Shown: in pieces, positions 1 to 8,022 of the stretch
How the letters are laid out: each line of letters opens with the position of its first letter
Position numbering within the stretch: position 1 is the stretch's first letter
Assembly (NCBI GenBank): GCA_023134955.1
Contig: JAGLUC010000090.1
Coordinates: 1 to 15,394, forward strand
DNA length: 15,394 nucleotides
Direction: 5' to 3'
Source of the DNA: Methylococcales bacterium
GTDB lineage: Bacteria; Pseudomonadota; Gammaproteobacteria; Methylococcales; Methylomonadaceae
Notes under the pieces: generated by a model
Told to the model about the DNA's origin: nothing
The model's input: the letters and a program-made list of their open reading frames with translations, nothing else
The model's database searches: none
Program-made: the position numbers and the translations under genes

Positions 1-7
1 TGACTCT

Positions 8-45
8 GCTCTTAAGCCCTCTCCAACAAAAGAGGGCTTAAGAGC
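8..45. repeat. Perfect 15-bp stem palindrome
   Basis: Bases 8-22 are the exact reverse complement of 31-45, leaving an 8-base loop (23-30). The stem is long enough to fold stably in RNA from either strand. No run of T follows on either side, so it is not a textbook intrinsic terminator. It could be the terminator-like end of a gene left of the window or an interspersed palindromic repeat. Confidence 0.7.
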
Positions 46-202
46 TGTATCAGTCATTTCATGCTGAATAGTTACAAATACAATTGGATTGGTTTTATTC
101 ATCTTACCAGATGAGGAGGGCTGGAAATGTTAATGCTTTTGTCTTTTTACGATTTGTTACAGATGAGATAGATTTTTTCATCTAAGTTATAAATGCTTTG
201 AT

Positions 203-287
203 CGCTCTCAAGCTCTCCCTTGTTAGGGAGAGCTTGGATGGCAACTGCATGAATGCAGGAGATAGAGCAACACATGGGGCGGTTGCC
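203..287. repeat. Palindrome cluster (possible interspersed repeat)
   Basis: Bases 209-220 and 225-236 form a perfect 12-bp stem with a 4-base loop. The core resembles the 8-45 palindrome: CT/CC-rich left arm, AACA-like loop, AG/GG-rich right arm. Just right of it, GGCAAC at 240-245 pairs with GTTGCC at 282-287 and encloses a small CTGCA/TGCAG hairpin at 245-258. No T-run follows on either strand. The compact hairpin series suggests a REP/MITE-like repeat; a weak terminator for the pgl operon is the alternative. Confidence 0.5.
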
Positions 288-371
288 GAGAAGAAATTAA
301 AGTAATTCTTTCTACAAGTTTCTCTTAATTGATGCAAGGAAATGAAAGAAATATTGAACGTCTTACGCTGA

Positions 372-1052
372 TCAAGCTATCGCAGCACTATCAATATAAA
401 TATCAACGCCTGCACTTGGTGAAATTGATGCTACAGGTAAGTCAGCACCTTGTTTCCATTGTGAAACAGGCGTTTGTTTTGATTCTCCAGTTACTATGAA
501 GAAACATTTTCGTGTATTAGCCAAAGTTTTTGCACTGAGTGATATTCTGTCTGAGGGTGGTTTTGGTGAGTTGTATACCTCATGCACAGATTCATTTTGA
601 TCATGTTGCTGACCAGGAAATAAGCTAGCAGTATGTCCATCTTCTCCCATGCCTAATAATACTAGATCGAATTGTTCTACATTGGCAATCATTTGACGAT
701 ATTTTTCGGCGGCTTTTACTGCGCCTAACTCCGTTGGCATGGTAAAAATATTACTTGAAGGAATTGCTACTTTTGATAACAATGCCTGCTTTGCCATGAT
801 GCTGTTTCTGTCTTTATCATCGGCTGGCAAGCAGCGTTCATCACCGTAATATATCTGCCATTTTGACCAGTCTGTTTTTGCATCAACTAATTGTTGATAG
901 ATTTTTTCTGGGGTACTGCCACCAGCTAAAACCAGTTTAAATTTACCTCTTTCAGCAATCGCAGACTCAGCACTTGTTAATATTTGTTCAAGTACTGCAT
1001 CAGCTACTTGTGCCGCTGTATCAAATTGATGCCATTGATTAATTTTTTGCAT
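372..1052 (-). CDS. pgl: 6-phosphogluconolactonase
   Basis: Cytoplasmic enzyme that hydrolyses 6-phosphogluconolactone, the product of Zwf, to 6-phosphogluconate. The 226-residue product has the usual length and layout of the DevB/SOL-type lactonases. It shows a phosphate-binding VLAGGSTPEKIY segment (41-52), YYGDERCLP (68-76) and the diagnostic LGMGEDGHTASLFPG (133-147). The ATG start lies 5 bases after the zwf stop with only a weak Shine-Dalgarno (TGAG), so translation probably depends on coupling. It is the last gene of the gnd-zwf-pgl operon. This is the bacterial NagB-fold lactonase, unrelated to the beta-propeller YbhE type. Confidence 0.95.
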   Translation of the reverse strand: MQKINQWHQFDTAAQVADAVLEQILTSAESAIAERGKFKLVLAGGSTPEKIYQQLVDAKTDWSKWQIYYGDERCLPADDKDRNSIMAKQALLSKVAIPSSNIFTMPTELGAVKAAEKYRQMIANVEQFDLVLLGMGEDGHTASLFPGQQHDQNESVHEVYNSPKPPSDRISLSAKTLANTRKCFFIVTGESKQTPVSQWKQGADLPVASISPSAGVDIYIDSAAIA

Positions 1053-1057
1053 TTTTA

Positions 1058-2545
1058 TTACTCACATTCAGGTGTTAATGAGTGTCGCCAATGTTGTTTC
1101 TCTTTGTCAAATAGACGCTTACACTCTTCTGGCCCCCATGAGCCAGCAGCATAAGTTGCAATGTAATCCCGTTCTCCTGACCATTTTTGTAAAATAGGAT
1201 CAACAATCTTCCAAGAACATTCCACTTCATCCGAACGCAAAAATAAAGAACGGTCGCCTTCAATAACATCCAGCAATAAATTTTCATAAGCATCGGTATG
1301 ATGCTCATCACAATTTCGATAACTGGCATCCAGGCTGGTGAGTCGTGTGCTCATTTCCAGACCAGGCTCTTTGACCGTCATTTCTATACGAATACATTCT
1401 TCTGGTTGTATCCCCATCAATAACCAGTTGGGACTGGTGCATTTAACCTGAGTATCACGGAAAAATTGCAAAGGCGGTTCTTTAAAACAAATTGAAATAG
1501 TCGATTGAGACTGAGCCATGCGCTTGCCTGTGCGCAAATAAATAGGCACATCTTTCCAACGCCAATTATCAATATACAACTTCAATGCCGCATAAGTTTC
1601 AGTGACGCTATCTTTTGGGACATTTTCTTCCTGTAAATAACCATTAACCTTTTCATCATTATGATTGCCACTTGAATATTGTGCACGAAAGGCATGGGCA
1701 TTCACAGCCTCTTTGGGAATCGGGCGAATGGATTTTAGAACCTTAACTTTTTCATCACGCAATGCCTCGGCTTCCATCGAAGCTGGTGGTTCCATAGTTA
1801 CCAAGGTCAATAACTGTAATAAATGGCTTTGCACCATATCGCGCATTGCTCCCGATGTATCATAATATTGCGCTCTTGAGCCAATGCCAAGCTCTTCTGA
1901 ATGAGTAATCTGGATATGGTCAATATAATTACGATTCCATAAAGGCTCTAACATGGTATTGGCAAAACGAAACACTAACAGGTTTTGGACAGTGCCTTTG
2001 CCTAAGTAATGATCAATCCGGTAAATTTGATCTTCTCTTAAGTATTTACCTATCCGTTTTTGTAAAGATCGCGCACTGGGTAAATCATAACCAAAAGGCT
2101 TTTCGATAATAACCCGGCTCCAGCCAGCATCTTCTTTTAATAAACCTGCATTACTTAGTAATTCTACGGTATCACCAAAATCAGAAGGGCTAACCGCTAA
2201 ATAAAAGGCTTTGTTCTGTGGAAATTTTTTAGCGTCATTAGCTACTTTCGCTAAATCAGTATAACTTTCAGTCTGTTTAATATCGCCTTTATGATAGTGC
2301 ATACGCTCACAAAAGCGTTTAAAAATAGCCTCATCCAAGCCATTACGTACCTTGGCTTCTAGCATATCGCGGACTTCAGATTGCCATTTTTGTTGATCCC
2401 AGTCACGACGACCCAGCGCAATAATTTTACTGCCTTCTGGCAGCAGGTTTTCAACATCTAAATGATATAAGGCGGGCATTAATTTAATGCGCGACAAATT
2501 TCCTGTCGCGCCATAAATAATATAAGTACAAGCTTCTGCTTTCAT
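1058..2545 (-). CDS. zwf: Glucose-6-phosphate 1-dehydrogenase
   Basis: Oxidises glucose-6-phosphate to 6-phosphogluconolactone with reduction of NAD(P)+, the entry step of the oxidative pentose phosphate or Entner-Doudoroff routes. Numbered from the TTG at 2548, it shows the Rossmann motif GATGNLSR (13-20), EKPFG (149-153), the substrate motif RIDHYLGK (177-184) and RDMVQSHLLQLL with the presumed catalytic His (about 242). Length (495-496 aa) is normal. I start it at ATG 2545 rather than the adjacent TTG 2548, because an AAGG Shine-Dalgarno lies 7 bases upstream of the ATG. It begins 9 bases after the gnd stop. Oddity: the substrate motif reads RIDHYLGKG where the family usually has RIDHYLGKE. 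Confidence 0.96.
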   Translation of the reverse strand: MKAEACTYIIYGATGNLSRIKLMPALYHLDVENLLPEGSKIIALGRRDWDQQKWQSEVRDMLEAKVRNGLDEAIFKRFCERMHYHKGDIKQTESYTDLAKVANDAKKFPQNKAFYLAVSPSDFGDTVELLSNAGLLKEDAGWSRVIIEKPFGYDLPSARSLQKRIGKYLREDQIYRIDHYLGKGTVQNLLVFRFANTMLEPLWNRNYIDHIQITHSEELGIGSRAQYYDTSGAMRDMVQSHLLQLLTLVTMEPPASMEAEALRDEKVKVLKSIRPIPKEAVNAHAFRAQYSSGNHNDEKVNGYLQEENVPKDSVTETYAALKLYIDNWRWKDVPIYLRTGKRMAQSQSTISICFKEPPLQFFRDTQVKCTSPNWLLMGIQPEECIRIEMTVKEPGLEMSTRLTSLDASYRNCDEHHTDAYENLLLDVIEGDRSLFLRSDEVECSWKIVDPILQKWSGERDYIATYAAGSWGPEECKRLFDKEKQHWRHSLTPECE

Positions 2546-2554
2546 CAAACTACC

Positions 2555-4000
2555 TTATACGTTGTAAGTAGACGATGAAACATTTCCACCATGTCCAGTC
2601 CAGTCGGTATGGAAAAATTCACCGCGTGGCTTATCGGTACGTTCATAAGTGTGGGCACCAAAGTAATCACGTTGCGCCTGTAATAAATTAGCAGGCAATC
2701 TGGCTGTGCGGTAACCATCAAAATAAGCTAATGCCGATGAGAAGGTAGGTGTGGGAACATTGAGTTCAATACCTAAAATAACTGCTTTACGCCATCCAGC
2801 ATCAGCTTTAGTCATAGCATCTGAAAAGAAATCGGCTAATAATAAATTGTCTAACTCAGGGTTTTTCTCATACGCTTTTTTAATATCACTTAAGAATTGA
2901 CTACGGATAATACAGCCACCGCGCCACATTAAGGCGATGTCGCCATAGTTTAATGTCCAGTCGTATTCTTTTGCTGCTTCACGCATTAATTGAAAACCTT
3001 GCGCATAAGAAATAATTTTAGAGGCATACAAAGCATCATGAATGGCTTCGATCATGGCTTCTTTGTCACCCGAGAATGTAGACGGATTTTTGGGTAGTAA
3101 TTCTGCGGCTTTTACACGTTGATCTTTTTGTGCCGATAAACAACGAGCAAAAACTGATTCAGCGATCAGAGTTAAAGGAATTCCCATGTCTAATGCATTA
3201 ATCCCTGTCCATTTTCCTGTACCTTTTTGACCCGCAGTATCTAAAATAGAATCGACTAATGGCTCACCATTTTCGTCTTTGTAGGCAAGAATATTGGTGG
3301 TAATCTCAACTAAATATGAATCTAATACCCCTGTATTCCATTTGGCAAAAATAGCTTGAATTTCATCAACTGATAAACCTAAGCCTTCACGCATTAATTG
3401 ATAAGCTTCGCAAATTAACTGCATATCGCCATATTCAATACCGTTATGCACCATTTTGACATAGTGACCACCACCATTATCACCTACCCATTCACAGCAA
3501 GGGTTGCCGTCAACTTTGGCACTGATTGCCTGAAAAATAGGTTTTACTGCTTCCCAGGCATCTTTATTTCCACCTGGCATAATTGATGGACCATGTCTTG
3601 CACCTTCTTCACCACCTGAAACACCCGTACCAATAAACAGAATATCTTTTTCTGTTAGATAATCTGTGCGACGGTTTGAATCAGTATAAAGTGAATTGCC
3701 ACCATCAATAATAATATCGCCAGCAGACAATAAAGGCAGTAGCTTTTCGATCCAAATATCAACAACGTCCCCAGCCTTAACCATCAGCATCACCTTACGA
3801 GGGGCTTGCAGGCTATTAACCAGTTGTTCAAGAGAATGTGTGCCAACAACTTCGGTTCCTTTTGCAGACCCCTCTAAAAATTCATCAACTTTGCTAGTGG
3901 TACGATTAAAAACAGCCACTTTGAATCCATTGTCATTCATATTAAGAACTAAGTTTTGTCCCATTACAGCAAGACCAATTAATCCAATATCCGCTTTCAT
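2555..4000 (-). CDS. gnd: 6-phosphogluconate dehydrogenase, decarboxylating
   Basis: Oxidatively decarboxylates 6-phosphogluconate to ribulose-5-phosphate. At 481 residues it is the long, Escherichia coli/eukaryote-like form (the short GndA form is about 300-330 aa). The N-terminal Rossmann domain has GLAVMG (9-14) and NRT (32-34), the latter typical of NADP-specific members. The substrate motif GVSGGEEGARHGPSIMPGG spans 126-144, and KMVHNGIEYGDMQ (182-194) carries the catalytic Lys182 and Glu189. The C-terminal helical domain is complete. The ATG is preceded by a purine-rich AAGAGA. It is the first gene of a minus-strand operon with zwf and pgl, so the three steps are made together. Confidence 0.97.
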   Translation of the reverse strand: MKADIGLIGLAVMGQNLVLNMNDNGFKVAVFNRTTSKVDEFLEGSAKGTEVVGTHSLEQLVNSLQAPRKVMLMVKAGDVVDIWIEKLLPLLSAGDIIIDGGNSLYTDSNRRTDYLTEKDILFIGTGVSGGEEGARHGPSIMPGGNKDAWEAVKPIFQAISAKVDGNPCCEWVGDNGGGHYVKMVHNGIEYGDMQLICEAYQLMREGLGLSVDEIQAIFAKWNTGVLDSYLVEITTNILAYKDENGEPLVDSILDTAGQKGTGKWTGINALDMGIPLTLIAESVFARCLSAQKDQRVKAAELLPKNPSTFSGDKEAMIEAIHDALYASKIISYAQGFQLMREAAKEYDWTLNYGDIALMWRGGCIIRSQFLSDIKKAYEKNPELDNLLLADFFSDAMTKADAGWRKAVILGIELNVPTPTFSSALAYFDGYRTARLPANLLQAQRDYFGAHTYERTDKPRGEFFHTDWTGHGGNVSSSTYNV

Positions 4001-4100
4001 TTTTTTCTCTTGAGTGATAGTTAAATAAGCCTTTTATTTTATCATGTTGAAATGCTTCAGGGCTTAATAAAATCAAAAATAACGATGAAATTAATCTCGT

Positions 4101-4128
4101 TTTATACTTGCACCAATAATGTGCTGAA
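4101..4128 (-). promoter_or_regulatory. Candidate promoter of gnd-zwf-pgl
   Basis: On the minus strand TTCAGC (4123-4128) is followed after 16 bases by TATAAA (4101-4106), about 100 bases before the gnd ATG. The -10 box is good and the -35 box is weak (three of six). The gap 4001-4249 contains no gene, so the operon promoter should lie somewhere in it. The exact assignment is tentative. Confidence 0.3.
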
Positions 4129-4249
4129 TGTGTGTGAAAATGGTGCTTTTTTATTTTTCGTTCGCAAGTTATTTGTTGTTTCCTTAATTCAATGTTACTA
4201 CATCAAGGCTACATCGCTAGCACCCCGTCATTGTTTATTGATAGCAGTT

Positions 4250-5839
4250 TTAGCTAGCTGATTGACTGGCTAAATAGTCTTCATAAGTACCTTTAAAGTC
4301 GACAATACCCGTTGGTGTTAATTCTAGTATTCGTGTTGCTATTGATGATACAAATTCTCTATCGTGACTAACAAAAATTAGAGTGCCATCATAATTTTCT
4401 AAAGCTAAGTTAAGTGATTCAATAGACTCCATATCCAAATGATTGGTTGGCTCGTCTAATAGCATGATGTTGGCGCGTTGTAACATCAGTTTGCCAAATA
4501 TCATACGGCCTTGTTCACCACCGGAAAGTACACTAACTTTTTTGCTAATATCATCTTGAGAAAATAACAAGCGACCTAATGTTCCTCGGATAACCTGGTC
4601 GTCATCTGTTGGTTTGCGCCATTGTTGCATCCACTCTATCAAGCCTAAATCATCTTTAAAATCAACAGCATGGTCTTGAGCGTAATAACTTATGTCTACA
4701 TTTTCAGACCACTTGACCGCACCCGATGTGGGTTCTGTATCACCTACCAAACATTTTAATAAGGTGGTTTTACCTATACCGTTTGGACCGATAATGGCAA
4801 CACGCTCACCCACTTCGACCATTAAATTAAAGTCAGAAAATAACTCTTTTTCATAGCTTTTTGATAATCCTTCAAGCTCAAGGGCTAAACGATGCAGTTT
4901 TTTGCTTTGCTCAAAACGAATAAAAGGATTTTGACGGCTAGAGGGTTTTATTTCTGCTAAATTGATTTTACTAAGCTGTCTGGCACGAGAGGTTGCCTGT
5001 TTAGATTTTGAAGCATTGGCAGAAAATCGACTGACAAAGGCTTTAAGTTCTGAAATTTGCGCTTTCTTTTTGGCATTTTCAGACTGTAATTGCTCGGTTA
5101 CTAATGTAGACGCGATCATATAGTCATCATACGAACCTGGATAGATACGAATTTCACCGTAGTCTAAATCAGCCATATGAGTGCAAACACTGTTTAAGAA
5201 ATGTCGATCATGCGAGATAATTACCATGGTGCAATTACGCTCGTTTAAAACACCTTCTAGCCAACGAATAGCATTAATATCCAGGTTGTTTGTAGGCTCA
5301 TCAAGCAACATAATATCAGGCTCAGAAAATAGCGCCTGTGCCAGTAATACCCGTAATTTCCAGCCAGGAGCAACTTCACTCATCAAACCGTAATGTTGCT
5401 CAACAGCAATCCCAACGCCAGCCAACAATTCACCTGCACGCGCCTCAGCAGTGTATCCATCCATTTCAGAAAATTCAGACTCAAGCTCTGCGGCACGCAT
5501 ACCATCTTCTTCAGTCATTTTTGGATTGGCATAAATAGCATCACGTTCTGATTTTACTGCCCATAAAGTTTCATGCCCCATGATAACGGTATCAATTACA
5601 GCGTATTCTTCATAAGCGAATTGGTCTTGTTTTAATTTACCAATACGTTCGTGTGGGTCTTTTGACACATTACCTGCTGAAGGCTCTAAATCACCCCCTA
5701 AAATTTTCATAAAGGTAGATTTACCGCAACCATTAGCGCCAATAAGTCCATAACGATTGCCGTTACCAAATTTAACGGAGACATCTTCAAACAGTGGTTT
5801 GGCGCCAAATTGCATGGTGATATTTGCGGTTGTGAGCAT
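4250..5839 (-). CDS. ybiT: ABC-F family ATPase, YbiT-like
   Basis: Soluble protein with two ABC ATPase domains and no membrane part. ABC-F members act on the ribosome (translation factors, some giving antibiotic protection). Domain 1 has Walker A GANGCGKS (34-41), a degenerate signature in the EVAPGWKLR region (155-163) and Walker B IMLLDEPTNNLD (176-187). A charged linker spans about 245-315. Domain 2 has Walker A GPNGIGKT (351-358), signature LSGGEQ (438-443) and Walker B IMLLDEPTNHLD (458-469). Length (529 aa) and the unusual first signature match YbiT rather than EttA, Uup or YheS. It is transcribed alone, with GGAA about 9 bases before the ATG. The family is clear; the physiological role of YbiT-type proteins is poorly defined. 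Confidence 0.9.
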   Translation of the reverse strand: MLTTANITMQFGAKPLFEDVSVKFGNGNRYGLIGANGCGKSTFMKILGGDLEPSAGNVSKDPHERIGKLKQDQFAYEEYAVIDTVIMGHETLWAVKSERDAIYANPKMTEEDGMRAAELESEFSEMDGYTAEARAGELLAGVGIAVEQHYGLMSEVAPGWKLRVLLAQALFSEPDIMLLDEPTNNLDINAIRWLEGVLNERNCTMVIISHDRHFLNSVCTHMADLDYGEIRIYPGSYDDYMIASTLVTEQLQSENAKKKAQISELKAFVSRFSANASKSKQATSRARQLSKINLAEIKPSSRQNPFIRFEQSKKLHRLALELEGLSKSYEKELFSDFNLMVEVGERVAIIGPNGIGKTTLLKCLVGDTEPTSGAVKWSENVDISYYAQDHAVDFKDDLGLIEWMQQWRKPTDDDQVIRGTLGRLLFSQDDISKKVSVLSGGEQGRMIFGKLMLQRANIMLLDEPTNHLDMESIESLNLALENYDGTLIFVSHDREFVSSIATRILELTPTGIVDFKGTYEDYLASQSAS

Positions 5840-6045
5840 TATTTTTGTTCCAAGTGAATAGTGGCAATAGCTACTGGTTTAATCTACAGAACAACCAAAA
5901 CGCTATTGCTGGTAAGTGTAAAGTTATTAAAGGGGGCGTATTCTACGTGTTTTTTATGATTAGGTCTGGTTTTTGTTAAAAATCTGTAACTTATTGATAA
6001 TCTCCTAGGTATACTGGTTTAATCGTTAACTTAAATGAGCTTGTT

Positions 6046-6951
6046 ATGAACTTATTTTTTAAAAAAGTGATTGTCGCTAGTATCTTGTCAGCACTGTTGT
6101 GTCCGGCTTCTTTATTTGCAGGTAATAAAGGTGGTAAACGAACCGTTATTGCTGGGGTCGGTTTTGCAACACCCGAATCAGTTGAATATTATGCTGCTGG
6201 AGATGTATATTTAGTCAGCAATATTAATGGTGATCCATTGAAAGCGGATAACAATGGTTTTATCTCAAAGCTAAGTCCTGAGGGAAAGTTATTAGATTTA
6301 AAATGGATTGACGGGGCTAATAAACGAGTCACTTTACATGCTCCAAAAGGCGTGGCTATTAAAGCTAATAAGCTGTATGTGACAGACTTGAATCAAGTGC
6401 AGATTTTTCAATTACCCAGTGGTAAACAAACACAATCAGTCACTATTAAAGGCAGTAGCTTTTTAAATGGGATTACCCCTGGAGAGGGTGATTTTGTTTA
6501 TGTTACAGATAGTGGTTTAAAAGCTGGAAAAGAAGGATACGACCCATCAGGTACAGATGCCATATATAAAGTATGGGCAAATGGAAAATATAAATTAGTG
6601 TTTAAAGACAACACTATGGGTCGCCCTAATGGAATTTTGGCGGTTGATAAAAAATTAATCGTGGTGTCTTTTGGCTCTGGAGAAGTTTTTAGCATTAATG
6701 CCTCAGGCAAAAAAACAGCCATGCCAAAACCTGCTAAAGGGGGGCTTGATGGCCTATTAATGTTAGATGATGGACGGTTTTTAATCTCAAGCTGGGGAGA
6801 ATCCGCTATTTACATACTTAATACGGATAATAGCTACAGTATTTTAGCTGACAAATTAGATGCCCCGGCAGACTTAGGGTTTGATACTAAACGCAATCGT
6901 GTATTAGTGCCTTTGTTTAAACAGAATAAGCTGGTGTTTTTGTCTTTATAG
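6046..6951 (+). CDS. Exported SMP-30/NHL-type beta-propeller protein
   Basis: The 301-residue product begins with a signal peptide: basic FFKK, a hydrophobic stretch 8-20 and likely cleavage after ASLFA (25). The rest consists of repeated short beta-strand blades, resembling the six-bladed propellers of the SMP-30/gluconolactonase family. PESVEYY (43-49), RPNGIL (193-198) and GGLDGLLML (232-240) place Glu44, Asn195 and Asp235 where the family has metal ligands. A periplasmic lactonase or ester-hydrolase activity is possible but unproven. It is monocistronic, divergent from the ABC-F gene and convergent to yaaA. A TATACT at 6010-6015 may be its -10 box, without a clear -35. A link to the nearby pentose phosphate lactone cannot be assumed, because this protein is exported. 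Confidence 0.75.
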   Translation: MNLFFKKVIVASILSALLCPASLFAGNKGGKRTVIAGVGFATPESVEYYAAGDVYLVSNINGDPLKADNNGFISKLSPEGKLLDLKWIDGANKRVTLHAPKGVAIKANKLYVTDLNQVQIFQLPSGKQTQSVTIKGSSFLNGITPGEGDFVYVTDSGLKAGKEGYDPSGTDAIYKVWANGKYKLVFKDNTMGRPNGILAVDKKLIVVSFGSGEVFSINASGKKTAMPKPAKGGLDGLLMLDDGRFLISSWGESAIYILNTDNSYSILADKLDAPADLGFDTKRNRVLVPLFKQNKLVFLSL

Positions 6952-6984
6952 CTTTAATGGATAAACCAATGAGTCGTCTCTAGG

Positions 6985-7037
6985 GGAGGTGAGGCTTTAA
7001 CCATGCACGAATCAGGCGAGGTTAAAACCTCACTTCC
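6985..7037. terminator. Hairpin between convergent genes (bidirectional terminator candidate)
   Basis: Bases 6985-7002 pair with 7020-7037 over 18 positions with only two imperfections, around a 17-base loop. It lies between the stop of the plus-strand propeller gene (6951) and the stop of the minus-strand yaaA (7060). On the plus strand an interrupted T-rich stretch (about 7053-7060) follows at some distance. The position suits a shared terminator. The long loop and weak T-tract leave open a repeat element. Confidence 0.55.
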
Positions 7038-7059
7038 TGTTAGGTTGAAAAATTTTCTT

Positions 7060-7824
7060 TTAACCCCGACTAAAAACCCACTCTTCGTCTGTCGATAAAG
7101 ATTCATTAAAAGCATAATCTGCACAATCAAAGGCTTTTATTTGTTCTGCTTCTGTTAACTTGTTTTTAATAATAAAGTTAGTCATTAATCCTCTAGCACG
7201 TTTGGCGTGGATGCCAATTACTTTGTAGCTGCCTGCTTTGTTTTCCTTAAAAGATAAGGTTAATATTTTTGCCTTTAATATTTTAGGTTTTATAACTTTA
7301 AAGTATTCTGTTGATGCCAGGTTAATTAAAAGGGGCATGGGATCATCAATAAAATCTTGATTAATTAATTCTGTTACTTGATTAGCCCAGAATTCATAAA
7401 GATTTTTTCTTTGTGGGGTTTGTAGGCGTGTTCCCATTTCTAAACGGTAGGCTTGTATTAAATCAAGTGGTCTTAATGCGCCATATAATCCTGATAAGAT
7501 ACACAAGTGTTTTTGTGCAAAAGAAAAATCGTCTTCTGTGTAATGATCAACATCAATTCCGCCATAAACATCCCCTTTAAAGGCGAGTAATGCTTGCTTT
7601 GCATTGTCTAAATTAAAGGGTTGTTGAAAATCAAGAAAGCGTTGCCAGTTTAACAGACTTAGTTTTTCACTAATCTTCATTAGTTTAGCAATATCTTCTG
7701 GACCCAGTTTTTGAGCTGTTTCGATAAGTTGTTGGCTTTGCTCAAGCAGTCTGGGCTGAGTGTGGCTGCGGAATGCGTTAGTTGAAAAGTCTAGCGTTTT
7801 TGATGGTGAAATAACAATAATCAT
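7060..7824 (-). CDS. yaaA: Peroxide stress protein YaaA (DUF328/UPF0246)
   Basis: The 254-residue product matches the YaaA family along its whole length. It opens with MIIVISPSKTLDF, has the hallmark LCILSGLYGALRPLDL region (107-122) and LEMGT (128-132), and has KRARGLMTNFII (208-219) near the C-terminus. In Escherichia coli YaaA is under OxyR control and limits intracellular free iron and oxidative damage during peroxide stress; DNA binding has been reported for the fold. The gene stands alone with an AT-rich upstream region. I saw no clear OxyR site, so peroxide control is inferred from the family only. Its upstream side abuts a decayed mobile element (7919-8287). Confidence 0.93.
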   Translation of the reverse strand: MIIVISPSKTLDFSTNAFRSHTQPRLLEQSQQLIETAQKLGPEDIAKLMKISEKLSLLNWQRFLDFQQPFNLDNAKQALLAFKGDVYGGIDVDHYTEDDFSFAQKHLCILSGLYGALRPLDLIQAYRLEMGTRLQTPQRKNLYEFWANQVTELINQDFIDDPMPLLINLASTEYFKVIKPKILKAKILTLSFKENKAGSYKVIGIHAKRARGLMTNFIIKNKLTEAEQIKAFDCADYAFNESLSTDEEWVFSRG

Positions 7825-7908
7825 TTTAGATTTTCTTTAAATATAATGAATTAAAATACTATAGAAGTTACGCATTGGCGATAGATTAAAATTCTGAGTT
7901 TAAATGAT

Positions 7909-8022
7909 TTATATTGGCATATACTCTTCACGCTCAATAATATCACTTAAGCTATGTAACTTATATCGTTCAACTCTAAGGTCTTTTAATGTAGAGAAAT
8001 AGTCAATAATACTAGCAGTCAT
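7909..8022 (-). pseudogene. ISAs1-family transposase remnant (N-terminal fragment)
   Basis: A 37-codon minus-strand frame begins MTASIIDYFSTLKDLRVER and continues KLHSLSDII. This is the recognisable start of ISAs1/H-repeat-type transposases, the DDE_Tnp_1-associated N-terminal domain. In intact members the text continues with a hydrophobic ICAVI-type segment. Here similarity stops after codon 29 (about 7936) and the frame runs through an inverted-repeat arm to TAA at 7909. The remaining roughly 340 codons, including the whole DDE catalytic domain, are gone, so it cannot make a transposase. The identification rests on motif memory from a short segment. Confidence 0.7.

Larger units (their letters stand above)
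1..371. other. Gene-free region downstream of pgl
   Basis: I see no convincing coding region on either strand. The stretch holds two long perfect palindromes (8-45 and 209-236) and a looser one (240-287), listed separately. The rest is AT-rich without recognisable signals. The minus-strand pgl gene ends at its right border, so the region is the 3' side of the pentose phosphate operon. What lies left of base 1 is unknown. The window opens with TGA, which might be the stop of a plus-strand gene ending there, but that cannot be tested. Confidence 0.6.

Noticed and set aside
4052..4261. A 69-codon plus-strand open frame in the gap between gnd and the ABC-F gene.
   Set aside because: No Shine-Dalgarno, composition without domain-like pattern, and it overlaps the ABC-F 3' end. 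The gap is better explained as the gnd promoter region.
6046..6951. Reading the SMP-30-like protein as the cytoplasmic gluconolactonase of the nearby pentose phosphate operon.
   Set aside because: It has a signal peptide, is on the other strand, and the operon already encodes a dedicated 6-phosphogluconolactonase.
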